From assembly GCA_916610825.1 (NCBI GenBank), contig OU744447.1, forward strand, positions 27,416,561 through 27,480,560: a stretch of 64,000 bases of DNA. Direction: 5' to 3'. Numbering within the stretch: the first letter of the stretch is position 1; every line of letters begins with the position of its first letter. A model generated the notes under the pieces. The model saw only the letters and a program-made list of their open reading frames with translations. It was not told where the DNA came from and did not search any database. Of the stretch, positions 46,720 through 58,254 are shown in pieces. The stretch is from Haliclystus octoradiatus. Lineage: Eukaryota > Cnidaria > Staurozoa > Stauromedusae > Haliclystidae. Both the position numbers and the translations under genes were made by a program.

Positions 46720-47094
46720 ATGGCGTCCTTGCCAGTTCAAGACGACATGACAAATCGTACAGAAATAAGACGCCGTAAACCACTAATTGCTAGCAGACAA
46801 CTTGCTGCGAATGTCGAAGATGAGTCATCAGAAGTAGACCAAACTAAAGAAGCTATCGTTTTAATTCGCGGAGAGTCTTTGGAGAATCACATTGAACATG
46901 ACGCCGAGCCCCTTGAAGAAGTAATTGTTATCAAGCCAAACAGCAAGGAACACACCAGCCAACAATTAACATTGAACACTCCTACTTCTACTAATGCATC
47001 ATATATTCATAGTGATCAAACTGATAATGAGGCTAACCACTCAAGCTCTCCTACTGTGATACTACCAACTAAGAGCGATCATGTAGACTCAGCG
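46720..47094 (+). CDS. first coding exon of an unidentified host gene
   Basis: ATG at 46720 in AACCATGGCG context opens 125 codons ending DHVDSA, directly followed by donor GTAAGT (phase 0). The product is acidic and Ser/Thr/Asn-rich: MASLPVQDDMTNRTEIRRRK, PLIASRQLAANVEDESSEVD, EEVIVIKPNSKEH and HSSSPTVILPTKSD. Likely disordered; no domain recognised. It is divergent from POLE2 and shares its promoter region. A hAT remnant begins 34 bp into the intron, so further exons would lie beyond about 56.7 kb; the exon at 63206 is one possibility. The frame continues past the donor for only 13 codons. Confidence 0.6.
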
Positions 47095-47429
47095 GTAAGT
47101 CAACTCAATTCAATACCAGGTGTTGATCAGGGATAGGGAAGTTACTTTTCAAAAGTAACTAGTTACAGTTACTTTGGCAAAAAAGTAACTAATTACTGGC
47201 CTCATTCCATTGCGGTCCTCATTTCCGCACGGCGCTCCAGTGAGGGCCTAATAAAATTTAAGGTTAAGAAGTGTGCCAGAAACCAAAAATTTCGCAAATG
47301 GCGTTTATACCGAAAAGTTTAATACCGAAAAGTTTTATACCGAAAAAAAAGCGGCAAAATAAAAAAGTTTAACAGCAAAAATCATTGAAAGATCGCAACT
47401 CCGCGTTTTATTTTAAAATCATAAACTAA

Positions 47430-49735
47430 CACTAACCCGAAATTATAAAGATCTAGATGCAGCATCGCTTAATCTTGCCATACAACAAACCAATTGGGAT
47501 TTTTTAAACTTTTTCACCACCGTCGATGATACATATTATGCATGGCAAGCAGTATTCAATACCATTGTAAATGAGATTGCACCGCTTAAACAAATCAGAG
47601 TGAAATCAAAAAAGAAAAAAAGTTTTTTAGATGACCATGCCAGAATGTTGAAAAATAAGCGCGATAATTACCATAAAATATTTATTAGAACAAATGATGC
47701 AATTTATTTCAATTTATTTAAAAAAACTAGGAATCAATTTACAAATTATTTTAGGCAATGCAAGAAAAATTATTATCATAAAAATATATTAGAAAACAAA
47801 GGAAATCCTAAACAAATGTGGAAATTTCTGAAAGAGATTTTACCAAATAAATTAAAAAATGTAAATATTAATACTCTTAACATAAATGATAAACCAATTA
47901 CTGATAATATAACCATAGCAAATGAATTTAACAATTATTTTTTAGATATTGCAAATAAATTAGCCTCGTCTATTCAGTCAACAAATTATAATCCAATGGC
48001 TTTAACAACAAATTTTATAAATAATATAACAAATGTAGATATCTTAGCAAATCAATTTCAATTTCAGTCAATTTCAATTTTAGAAACAGAAAATTTAATA
48101 TATAAACTACCAAATAAACGATCTGTAGGTATCGATAACATAGAAACTAGGCTTTTAAAATTAACTGCACACAGCATTGCACCAGGCTTGACTAGAATAT
48201 TCAATCTTTCTCTCAGGGATGGTGTCTTTCCTGAAGCTCTGAAAACAGCAAAGGTTATCCCTTTACACAAAGGGGATGCCATAACTGAGAGAACCAATTA
48301 TCGTCCAATTTCAGTCCTTCCGATAATCTCCAAACTTTTGGAAAAAATTGCTCATACCCAGTTAAATTATTATTTATCAAAACATAATTTATTAACTAAT
48401 TACCAATTTGGTTTTCGTAAAAACCATTCGACAGACGGTAGTGTGTTAATTTTTTCTGAGTTTTGTTTCAATAATATTTTAAATAGAAATCTTATAGGTG
48501 TAATTAGTATTGATCTTAAAAAGGCATTTGATACTGTAGACTTGTATATATTATTAGATAAATTAAAATTATACGGCAGTGATGTAAATAGCTTAAATTT
48601 TTTTAAATCTTATTTATTGAATAGAAAACAAATTGTTAATGTAAATAGTGTAAATTCAAATTTAGGTGTAATTAAATACGGAGTTCCTCAAGGGTCAATC
48701 CTTGGGCCGCTACTCTTTCTTATTTATATAAATGATATTTGTAACTCTGTAAATAACTGTAAATCTATATGCAGATGATACGCTTTTGTATGTAGCCCGT
48801 AAAGATTTGAAAGACGTTGAAGAAATTTTACAGTCAGATCTGATTGAAATACATGCCTGGCTGTGTGCAAATAAACTAACATTAAATATAAATAAAACTA
48901 ACTGCATGATGATAGGCTCCAGGCCAAAACTTAATAAACAAGAACACGTCGATGTAATAATAAAGCTGGATGACAAACCTGTCGAAAGAGTAGATCTTTT
49001 AAAATACCTAGGCATTCTAATAGATAATACCCTATCTTTCGACAAACATGTCATAGCAATTAATAAGAAAATCAATAGAAGCTTGGGCGTTTTGAAATAC
49101 GTGAGACGCTTCATACCGCAAGAAGCAGCTAAAACTATTTATAACACCATTGTTTTGCCACACTTTGACTACTGCGCTGTCGTATGGGGAACTGTAAAAC
49201 CGAACATCTAGATCGCCTCCAGAGATTGCAAAACAGAGGAATGAGGACAGTGCTCCGTTGTAACTATCGCACTCGTGTCTCTGATATGCAAAGTCAACTA
49301 GGTTGGCTTTCTGTTAGAGACAGAATAACATCGCATCAACTAATGTTCACTCATAAAATTAAATTCAAACTAGCTCCTCCTTTGCTTTCCGACTTTTTCC
49401 AACTGCCGTATTCCACCAGAACAAGATCTCACGCCCACAATGACATTTACATCAAGTCGAGCCATCGTCATTCATTTCAAGACGCTGGTGCGCATAAGTG
49501 GAACGATCTACCGTCTGCATTGAAGGAAGTCTAAAGCAGGCCTACTTTCAAACGTCTCCTTGAGAAGCACTTACATTCTTAGTATACTTTACACTTACCA
49601 CTCTTTCCTGTTATTTATGCCTGTTTTTTTACTTAATGTCTGTTTTCCTGTCAACTTAGCTATGTAACAGTCCTTTGAAAAAAAGTTTGTATAACTTAAA
49701 GGTTCTGAATAAATGATGATGATGATGATGATGAA
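47430..49735 (+). mobile_element. CR1/L2-like LINE, 5'-truncated
   Basis: Starts within the EN-RT linker (KDLDAASLNLAIQQTNWDFL) and ends CTGAATAAATGATGATG with a GAT/ATG microsatellite tail at about 49707-49735. No target duplication is evident, as is common in this group. The tail matches truncated ends at 29150 and 41283. Confidence 0.85.
47434..49534 (+). pseudogene. CR1/L2-like reverse transcriptase with two frameshifts
   Basis: Frame 1 runs to 48778: NYRPISVLPIISKLLEKIAH, NYQFGFRKNHSTDGSVL, VISIDLKKAFDTVD, KYGVPQGSILGPLLFLIYIN. A single-base loss near 48770 shifts to the active-site box NLYADDTLLYVARKDLKDVE, then LKYLGILIDNTLSFDKH up to 49211. A second shift near 49200 leads to EHLDRLQRLQNRGMRTVL, RTRSHAHNDIYIKSSHRHSF and DAGAHKWNDLPSALKEV (end 49532). 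Catalytic boxes are intact, so decay is recent. Confidence 0.88.
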
Positions 49736-49768
49736 ATTGCGGAAAAAAGTTCAAAACGAAGCGTAGGC

Positions 49769-50793
49769 CTACAAATTTTTGATGTGTTACATCGAGTTAC
49801 CCAAACATCTTATATTGATAGAAAGTACATTTATCAATTTATTATAACGTCTTCTATCGTATGCGATCCATTATATTAGATACTGTGCTCGTTCTTCTAT
49901 GTTTTCCTTATAAACGCCATCTACTTTTACATTTACGCTATTTCTATTTGTATGTCTGTAGTATGTAAGGATTCGCGATGCCGTTTTACATGCAATACAC
50001 TTGAAACACATATCAATGGATTCGTCATTAACCAGAGGCGTACATGGCCGGCTTAATTTCTTAAATAAAATACACCTCAGTTTTGAAAAACCAATGAAAA
50101 CTGGTTCGTTTTTCAACAACAATCATTTCTCAGACTGAAGCGCTAATCAAACAGTTTCGCACTTCAATGAATTTCTATTGTGTCGCAAATACAAAACAGT
50201 ACGATCTGCATATTTTCATCTTAGTAATTCTCAGAATGAAATTCAAACGTAAACAAACAAAAACACATAGGCCTACATTTATATGAAAGTGAAAAAAAAT
50301 AAGATGTGCTATCAGCTTATCTTTAAGTGGAAATTATACAATGATTGAGAGAAATTATTATTGGAAAATGATTTGGATTAGAACGTTATCAAATTTGTAA
50401 ACAAACGTAAACTGACAAAAACACATATATTTATATGAAAGTGAAAAAATCATCTGATCTTTATTTGGAAATTATATAACCAGAAATTATATCGGAGAAT
50501 TTAATTTAAGATGAGAATTTAATTCAGACAACCCCCGAAAACCTTAACAACTTTATACACTCGGGTTGGTTTTGTTTCTTGGATATTTTTGGGGGAGTGC
50601 TACAACTTACAAGCTATTCTACAAATGGCGTTTATAAGGAAAACATAGAAAACGAGCACAGTATCCAATATAAAGAGTCGCATAGGATAGATGACATTAA
50701 AATACACTGACAAATGTACTTTCGATCATTATAAGATGATTAGGTAAATCGATGTAACACATCAAAAACTGGTACACATGTATCGGCGTTCTT
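49769..50793. repeat. ~1-kb foldback with ~160-bp arms
   Basis: Left arm (49769-49922) starts TTTTTGATGTGTTACATCGA and includes ACTGTGCTCG and TTTTCCTTATAAACGCCAT. The right arm (50624-50793) is its inverse. Between them a segment around AAAAACACATA and TTTATATGAAAGTGAAAAAA is directly duplicated (50237-50305, 50390-50460). Confidence 0.7.
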
Positions 50794-50814
50794 AGTCCGA
50801 TATAGCCATGCTTA

Positions 50815-51240
50815 AAATTTTTCAGCTACTTTTTCAATTTCACTTTAATTCATGTCTGAGTATATGACATCTAAAGATAAACAGTGAATTGTATATGTTT
50901 ATAGTGTACTAGACATTTAAAGTCGAGAAAGATAAAAACCGGCTTTTTGAAAATCTGAAAAGCCGTGAAATAACACTTAGTTCAAAATTGATGGCCTTTA
51001 CTAATTACACCCGCTAAACACATTGCGTCGTTTCGGATCAGAACGACGTCGGAAATATTTGGTCGGAAAGACGAAGTTCTGTGGACACTACAATACGTAA
51101 TTCCGACCAAATTTTCCGACTAATTTCCTGCCAAATTTAGACGCATTTCTGTCCAAATTTCGACCAAAATGATAAATTTCGGATGAAATTTCGACCAAAT
51201 TCCGTTCAAGTTCAGACTAACTCCGAACAAAATGTGTACG
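50815..51240. repeat. outlying satellite unit plus CCGACCAAATT array
   Basis: 50815-51000 is one unit of the approximately 200-bp satellite of 52390-53560 (shared ACATTTAAAGTCGAGAAA-type segment and GAAAATCTGAAAAG). 51030-51240 is a run of TTCCGACCAAATT-like 12-20 bp repeats, matched by a second run at 55690-55810. From 51241 to 52078 nothing is recognised. Confidence 0.6.
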
Positions 51241-52087
51241 GCTACCGTCATTACGGATATACAAGCCCGTTCCTCAGAAGTAGCATCAATAAGCCTCGTT
51301 TTGGTGACAAATAAGATTGATTTTTATAAATAAAGCAACAAAATGTAGACAATATGCAATAGATTATAAAAAATTTATGTGAAAAACCAATCAATTAATA
51401 ATAATGGTAATTAAATTATATGATAATATATAAAAATGTTCTGTATGAATCATCTATACAGTAACACTTCCAAAAATGTCCTCGCATTTTTCTAGAGACT
51501 ATACATCATTTTGCATCTCTGCTATTCTATATATAATAATGGCAAAATTGTATATTGATTAAGAGTAAGCCTAATCGAGTTGAGATTGAATCATTCCAGA
51601 TATGTAATTGAGACGTTGTGATTAGCTTGTCAATGATGTCTTCGCTGTTATTATACTGTATAAAAAACACAGATATGAGGCTACTTTGATGCACCTGGAA
51701 AATAAAATTAGAATTTCATATGTTTATAGTATGCCGTTACTATCTTTTCGGGGACTGGATTCTTGACAATGTCACAAGGATGCTTATTATACCCACATAC
51801 ATGCCGAAAAACATAGCTGTTTTTACACTTCTATGCATTTTAATAAACGAACACAAAATATGTTTTGCGTTAGGGAAAAAATGAATTTCTATAAAAACTT
51901 TGTTTACCAAGTTTCTTACAGAAACGGGTTTCTTATAAAAAAATACGTGTAATATAAATTATGAAACAGTATTGTGTGATTTAGAACTTTATCAGAATAT
52001 TTATACAAAATGTGAGATGTATTTAAGAACAACAGCATACAACTGTAAGAATTTCTTAATATTAGCATCCTGTTGGTATAACTGATT

Positions 52088-53806
52088 GAGTGTGGACAAA
52101 GTGCGAGCCAGCGAGCCATGAAATCTTGCGAGCCATGACGTCATTCAATGGGAGCCATATCGAAATATGCGAGCCATGACGTCATTCAATGCGAGCCATT
52201 ATCAAATCATGCGAGCCATGTTGAAACTTTGTTTATATAGAATTTCTTAAAATTTACACATAATATTTTGGTTTTATTGCTTTTCGATATAGTACTCCAC
52301 ATAATTATCTATGATGAGAAACTATTCTTCTGGAAAAATTCATCATTTTAAAAACAATCAATTTGGTTTTACTAAATTTCAAAAATGTTTTAGCGTTTCA
52401 CGGTTTTAAGACATCAAAATGGTAAATAAACTATAAACTTTTTAATTCACTTTGATACATGTCTTCGAACTATATCTAGCGATATGTAGTCATAGCAATG
52501 CTTCGTTTTCATTTAGAGATCAAGAAGTTAAAGAAAGTGAAAAACCGGCTTCTTTCACAATAATACCCCCCCCCAAGCAACTTGGAAGGCTGTATCTAAA
52601 TAAAAAGATAATATATCTTCATAATATTTTTATTTAAATCAGATGCACATCTGAAAACCATATGTAGCGATATCTAAAGATGTCTCGATGATGTATATGC
52701 CTTGTTCTCATTAGAGCGGCCTACAAGTTGCAGAAAGTGAAAAACAAGCATTTTGAAAAACCCTCAAATACCCCCTCCCCCCATCAACTTGAATGGCTGT
52801 ATCTGGATATATGAACTAATGGTATCAAATCATCGCGTTGTTCTCAATTGAGAGACCTACAAGTTGGAGAAACAAAAACTTGCTTTTTCAAAATCTGAAA
52901 TGTGGTGAAATCACACTAGGTCGACCTAGCTAGATGACCGATACTGCATATAGACTTGATATCTTTTTATCAGGTTTTTTTTTAATCACTTTGATACATA
53001 TCTGAGTATCGTATCATATATCAAGATATGAAGTGAGTTGTATCATCTGATTTATTGTGAGAGACATTTAAAGTCAAGAAATATAAAACCGTTTAGTAAT
53101 TTCGAAAACTGAAAAGTGGTGAAATTTCACTTAGGTCAACAAAATATAGAGTTATACTTTATATTTTTTCATCTAGTATTTTAACTCACTTCGATGCATC
53201 ACTACGTATAACATGCTAAGATAAACATTGCATTGTATCCCCTGTTTTAGTGTGAGAGACATTTGAAGTCGAAAAATATAAAACCGGCTTTTTTCGAAAT
53301 CTGAAAAGTGGTGAAATTTCACTTAGGTCAAGGTTGCCGTTACTAAATATAGTTATACACTTTATATTTTTTCACCTAGTTTTTCAATTCACTTTGATAC
53401 ATGTTTGTGTATACCATACTAAGATTAACAGTGAATTGTATTAGTGTGAGAGACATTTAAAGTCGGGAGTTATAAAACCCGGCTTTTTTCGAGGTTTGAA
53501 AAGAGGCTAAAAAAGTGGTTAAATCACCTAAAAATAGACTTGATATTTTTTCATCTTGTTTCCTGCAGAATAAAATTTATCATAGATAATTATGTGGAGT
53601 ACTTTATCGAAAAGCAGCAAATCCAAAATATTATGTGTAAATTTTAAGAAATTCTGTGTAACCAAAGTGTCAACATGGCTCGCATAATTCGATAACGACT
53701 CGCATTTAATGAGGTCATGGCTGGCATATTTCTGTATGGCTCGCATCGAATGATGTCATGGCTCGCAAGATTTCATGGCTCGCTGGCTCGCAGTTTGTCC
53801 ACACTC
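52088..53806. mobile_element. Mutator-like non-autonomous element, 9-bp duplication
   Basis: 1.72 kb with inverted ends of about 235 bp (52088-52325 and 53575-53806), outermost GAGTGTGGACAAA. Target duplication TAACTGATT at 52079-52087 and 53807-53815. Long inverted ends and a 9-bp duplication are the Mutator/MULE signature. Ends are built from repeats of GCGAGCCAT with TGACGTCA palindromes. The interior is a satellite; no transposase. Confidence 0.82.
52390..53560. repeat. ~200-bp satellite array inside the Mutator-like element
   Basis: About six degenerate units; CACTTTGATACATRT-like starts at 52449, 52983, 53183 and 53386 (spacing about 200), with more diverged units near 52637 and 52800. 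Recurrent parts: GAGAGACATTTAAAGTCG, AAAACCGGCTTTTTTCGAAA and AAAAGTGGTGAAATTTCACT. Confidence 0.72.
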
Positions 53807-53898
53807 TAACTGATTAGACAATTTATTATTTATTACAATCTATCTATGACCAATTCCTTGATATTTTAAATGAGCTATACCCATATGAATGAATCCTC

Positions 53899-54818
53899 AT
53901 TTAAAGTGTATATCCCGGATATTGGGAGATTGCTTCTTTAGATAGAGAAAAATTTTCTATTCGTACATGATCTTCTTGTGTTTCTCCTTCAAAAATGCAG
54001 TCAAAGTGACGATTTTGGGTTAATTTTGTGTCTCACTCTTTTTCCTCGAACAGGAACCCGTTTATTTTCAACAAGAGAGTTTACACCGAAAAAAACACTA
54101 AACTTTTTACTTATTTGTCTCTAAATAAAAAACCGCTAAACCAAATGACAATCTGCTTTCGGAATGAAATTTTCAACGTTCAGCTGAAGATTTAGAGCTA
54201 TATTTGATCAATATTTAAGATACAGGTAAATAGATATAAGCCTCTAAAGTCTTTTCTCACTCAAGTGCTCACATGATTAACACCTCTTTGCGACTTCCTC
54301 AAGCATAGTCGGCATAGTTGATGCGTATTAAAAATAGTCACACACCTTCAATAACCAGCAGCGATAACCTGCTTAGACGAAGTCGTAAAGAGGTGCTAAT
54401 CGCGTGAGCACTTGAGTGAGAAAAATCCAAAACTAAAAACTTTTGAATTTAGAGGTTTATATCTCTTTACCTGGATCAAGATATATATAGATATATATTG
54501 ATCAAATATAGCTCTAAATCTTCAGCTGAACGTTGAAAATTTCATTCCGAAAGCAGATTGTCATTTGGTTAAGCGATTTTTCATTTAGAGACAAATAAGT
54601 AAAAAGTTTAGTGTTTTTTTCGGTGTAAGCCCTCTTGTGGAAAATAAGTGGGTTCCTGTTCGAGGAAAAAGAGTGAGACAAAAAATTGTCACTTTGACTG
54701 CATTTTTGAAGGAGAAATGATCGCGCAAAGTAAAAACACAAGAAGATCATGTACGAATAGAAAATGTTTCTCTATCTAAAGAAGTAATCTCCCAATATCC
54801 GGGATATACACTTTAAAT
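53899..54818. mobile_element. 920-bp foldback (giant palindrome)
   Basis: Ends ATTTAAAGTGTATATCCCGG and its inverse. Arms of about 410-440 bp (53899-54300 and 54375-54818) pair with modest divergence around an approximately 75-bp centre (GGCATAGTTGATGCGTATTA...). A single-arm copy lies at 880-1378. No ORF of substance: the frame at 54514-54750 is an arm reading. Confidence 0.8.
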
Positions 54819-55680
54819 GTTTATAGCAATAAGGTTTTATTTAATTATTCGTAACACTTACATTGTAAAATTTAGCAAGTTTTAGAATTAACTAATAATA
54901 TATCTTAAAATTAGGGAAATGATTAGATGCATAATAACAATTAAGTCGGTTAAAATGAGTAGGCCTAATTTATTAATTGCCATACTATAAACATCTGACC
55001 AGAAAACTTCAAAACATTCGACAAAGCGTATTTTCTGTCAATGTTTCAATTTACTAATAACTTTAGAGATTTGTACACATAATAAACGACTCTGGAACAA
55101 GCCATTCGTAATTTGTTTACATGCTTTCGCGGCAAGTGGTTGAATTATAAACTTGTATGTACAATTGTATACGTATAAAGCCCGACATAAAGTTTTGCAT
55201 AGATTGAATCAAATTAAAAGTACTACAAAATTTGAAATTACATCTAAATAAAAAGCTAAATAGAACATGAAACTCACCGGTTATAAATCACCACGATGAT
55301 TGCTCTGCAGCTCTGCCATGATTATGAAATCTTTCGTTATTTGAATTCAATTATATTCAAGTTTCAAGTTACTATAAAACCATACTTAATCTTCGTCTCG
55401 GCTATTCGTTTTGTAAAATTAAAATAAAGCTTTTTTCTTCTTCAAAGTCTTGAAAACGTGGCTCAAGATTCCTGCGGAAATCAATGTAGTACCCAGTTCC
55501 CTTTTGGGACTTCGGCTATTTGATAGTGTCATGGTTACGGAAGTTGCGAGAAGTAAAGCTATTGCTGAAATCTTGAACAAAATCGTAAATTGGAGGAAAT
55601 AAAGGAATATATCAACAAAATAGAGTCAAAGAATACAAGAGTATTGACATTAAGGAGTATTAATCCAACGTTTCAATACA
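54819..55680. other. AT-rich stretch, nothing assigned
   Basis: No ORF or repeat recognised; it precedes the CCGAC-type subterminal array (55690-55810) of the 8.7-kb element. Confidence 0.45.
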
Positions 55681-56183
55681 TTTGAAGAAATAACTTTCCG
55701 ACTAGGTTCCGGCCAAATTGCGACCCAATATTTCCGACTAAATTCCGACCGGCAAACTTTTCGACGGAGTTCCGACCAGTTGAATTTGTCCGACGAAATT
55801 TCGACCTTAAAATTTTTAACCTTAAATTTTATTAGGCCCTCACTGGAGCGCCGCGCGGAAATGAGGGCCGTGATGGAATGAGGCTAACTAATTACTTTTA
55901 GAAATTACAATTACTTTTGCGGATACTTTCATAAATGTATAGAATTCCATCAGGTTTAATATGGAGTACACAAAAAAGAGAACACAATTAATGTGATCAG
56001 AATAATGCAATCGATATCAGAGAAACATATATAGGTAATAGAATCATATCAAGATAATGAATAAATCATATGTAGATACAAAATAAATCATTAAATTATT
56101 CAAGTAAAATTGAAATGTTAGAATTTGCCTTACTAAGTAAACAATTTTCAAAATAAAAATCGTGTAATCTACTTCTATTGGGT

Positions 56184-56453
56184 TTAAATAGGTTCAAATA
56201 TCAGGCCAGCAGCACTAACAAGTCTTTCACATGCTGCACTTGCTGGGAGCGATGTGTTTAACATGATAAAAATATCTCTTAAAGATGGATATGCATTTAA
56301 TATTTCTAATTTATTATCGCAGTTGTCCAAGAACTGGTTAGCTCTGACTCTTTTTGTACCTTCCGTTTTTTTTCTTGCAACGGAAATAGCAACAAAATAT
56401 TGAACATTGACACAGCAACGCGTAGGTATTGAATTACACGGAACAATCAGCAA
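56184..56453 (-). pseudogene. hAT transposase C-terminal dimerisation fragment
   Basis: Codes NQFLDNCDNKLEILNAYPSL then RDIFIMLNTSLPASAACERL and VSAAGLIFEPI. This is the hAT C-terminal (LE-x-YP-L---L-...PASAA-ERLFS-AG) motif. The DDE core is absent. Confidence 0.75.
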
Positions 56454-56692
56454 GCTTTCTATGAAGTGTTATGGTCTCGCTTCGTGTATTGTCCTTTTAG
56501 ACAAATGTGTTGTGCGTCAATATTTTGTGGAAAACAACAGGAAAATGAAAAAGTAACGTGAAAAGTAATGGAAAAAATTAAAAAGTAGCGGAAAATACGT
56601 TACTAATTTTCTAATGAAAAAGTAACTAGTTACAATTAGAAGTTACTTTCCCAAAAAAGGTTTGTTGAGAATCGGAATTAAAATCATCACCA

Positions 56693-56815
56693 TTGGTGGA
56701 GTTTGGGATTGGTGCTTGGTTGGTGGGAGTTACTCATCTCGCATTTGTCAGGAAGCTTAACTGTGTGCTAACCTGTCTTCACTCTCCAACCAAGCACCGT
56801 CACAATGATAATCAG
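56693..56815 (+). repeat. PAT/DIRS B-type terminal remnant
   Basis: GGGATTGGTGCTTGGTTGGT then GGGAGTTACTCATCTCGCAT and later CCAACCAAGCACC. It shares GGTGCTTGG...CCAAGCACC with the B repeats of the PAT-like element and a longer segment with 63680-63835. No ORFs nearby belong to it. Confidence 0.55.
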
Positions 56816-58254
56816 GGAAAAATTACTGAAAATAATTATATTAAACTTAACAAAAATAAAATATCAACTTACCAGCCTGTCTACCTACATGGAGAGGGTG
56901 GAGGACAAATTAGACAATTCAAAATGAGCAAATATGAATCAAATTAAAATTTCTTTAAATAAATATAAAAATAACTCTCGGAACAGTAGCGCTAAAGATT
57001 TGTAGCAAACTGAAAAAACTCATTCAAAACTCGTTATGACTGTCTAGTAAACTAGTTAGTGCAAGACTGATATCAACACCCTATCTGGATCACCAGTAAA
57101 CTAAGCAGCATCGATCATGAAGTTCTGTTGTCTCGTCTGTCAGCGTTATCTTGTAATTCCCATTATTCTACTATTTGCATTACTACCATTATTGGTTTGC
57201 TACATTTGTGGTTGGTGATATATAGCGGCAGTGTCTTTGGGGGCCGTTGTCGAATCGGCGGTAGGGAACAGTTGGCACAAAGGTAAGTACCATGGTGCTG
57301 GTCTCCCCTATATATCTCAAATAAATAGAAGGGCGAAATCAATAAAAATTAATCATAAAAGTAACACACACAAGTTACAATTAAGTAGTGAAAAATTCAC
57401 ACAGAAGTGAATGATCAGACAGGTAGCCTGTGATTGGAATTGCAAATTGTAAAAAGTTGTACGGCGGCAGGAGACTAGCAGTCAGTAGCATAGTAGCAAC
57501 GAAGTTGCTGGAAAGCCCAGTACATTAAAGTGATAAAACATGTAAAATGACGTTTAAAGGTTGCAAATTTAGGATTTAGGAGTGACCAATTCATGTAGTT
57601 GCGCATGCATATAATTAAAATCAGCTGTATTCATTGCATCATGTGAAATTTGATACATATTATATAATGCGCATGTGAATGATGAACGTCATTGCCATGC
57701 AATGTCAATGTTAAAATAAATAGAAGTACACTAAAGTTACATTTAGCCATCAAACCATACCAATGGTAACAATAAATCAATATTCAACTTCATGGTCAAG
57801 CAATTAAACTTGTAAGATAACGAAACCGTAAAATAAGTCACATATAATCAAACCAGACATACTTCAGTTCGCATATTATGATAAATAATATGCAAATATA
57901 AATTTAAATACAATTTAAAGTCCAAGGCAACCAGCCATAATAATAAACAGTAAAGCCTTGTATAGGAATGGTAACAATGGTGATTTAGATAATTCGCAGA
58001 GGGTGTGGTTTGATAGTTCAGCAGCCAGCAGTACAATACTTTTGTGTAAATCACGGCAAATAAATCATCCTTTTGACCACTGGCAAGTTGCAAAAGCAAA
58101 ACCTTAAATGTTGATTTGCTGCAAACAAATGAAAATAAATTTAATTAGAAGACAGCCAAACAATTGAAAGTAAATGAGAATCATGTAGAATTAAATGAAC
58201 AAATGCAAGTTAGAAACAGGTGTATAGTACAGTCATTATAAAAATGACCTCACA
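56816..58254. other. unassigned stretch
   Basis: 1.4 kb; no convincing ORF, splice pair or repeat. A minus-strand frame (57848-58099) has no family features. Confidence 0.4.

Larger units (their letters stand above)
47198..55884. mobile_element. ~8.7-kb element with GC-rich inverted ends inside the hAT
   Basis: Left end: (G)GCCTCATTCCATTGCGG then TCCTCATTTCCGCACGGCGC. Right end is the inverse: GCGCCGCGCGGAAATGAGGG followed by CATGG-less GTGATGGAATGAGGC. Terminal repeats are about 75 bp, with inner border TTAAGGTTAA. The flanks carry a duplicated TAACTAATTACT (47186-47197 and 55885-55896). Arrays of CCGACCAAATT-like short repeats occur at 51030-51240 and 55690-55810. No transposase of its own was recognised; the contents are other elements. 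Superfamily unknown; Mutator-like is one option. Confidence 0.6.
47128..56657 (-). mobile_element. hAT element remnant split by a larger insertion
   Basis: Left end 47128-47197: CAGGGATAGGGAAGTTAC then AAAAGTAACTAGTTACAG. Right part 55885-56657 ends with GTAACTAGTTACAATTAG and AGTTACTTTCCC in opposite sense. The right part contains the C-terminus of a hAT transposase. Without the 8.7-kb insert the remnant is about 0.85 kb, an internally deleted copy. The right terminus is decayed after CCC, so the 8-bp target duplication is not visible. Confidence 0.7.

Noticed and set aside
54514..54750. 78-codon minus-strand frame
   Set aside because: It is one arm of the foldback repeat; the other arm encodes a different, broken reading.
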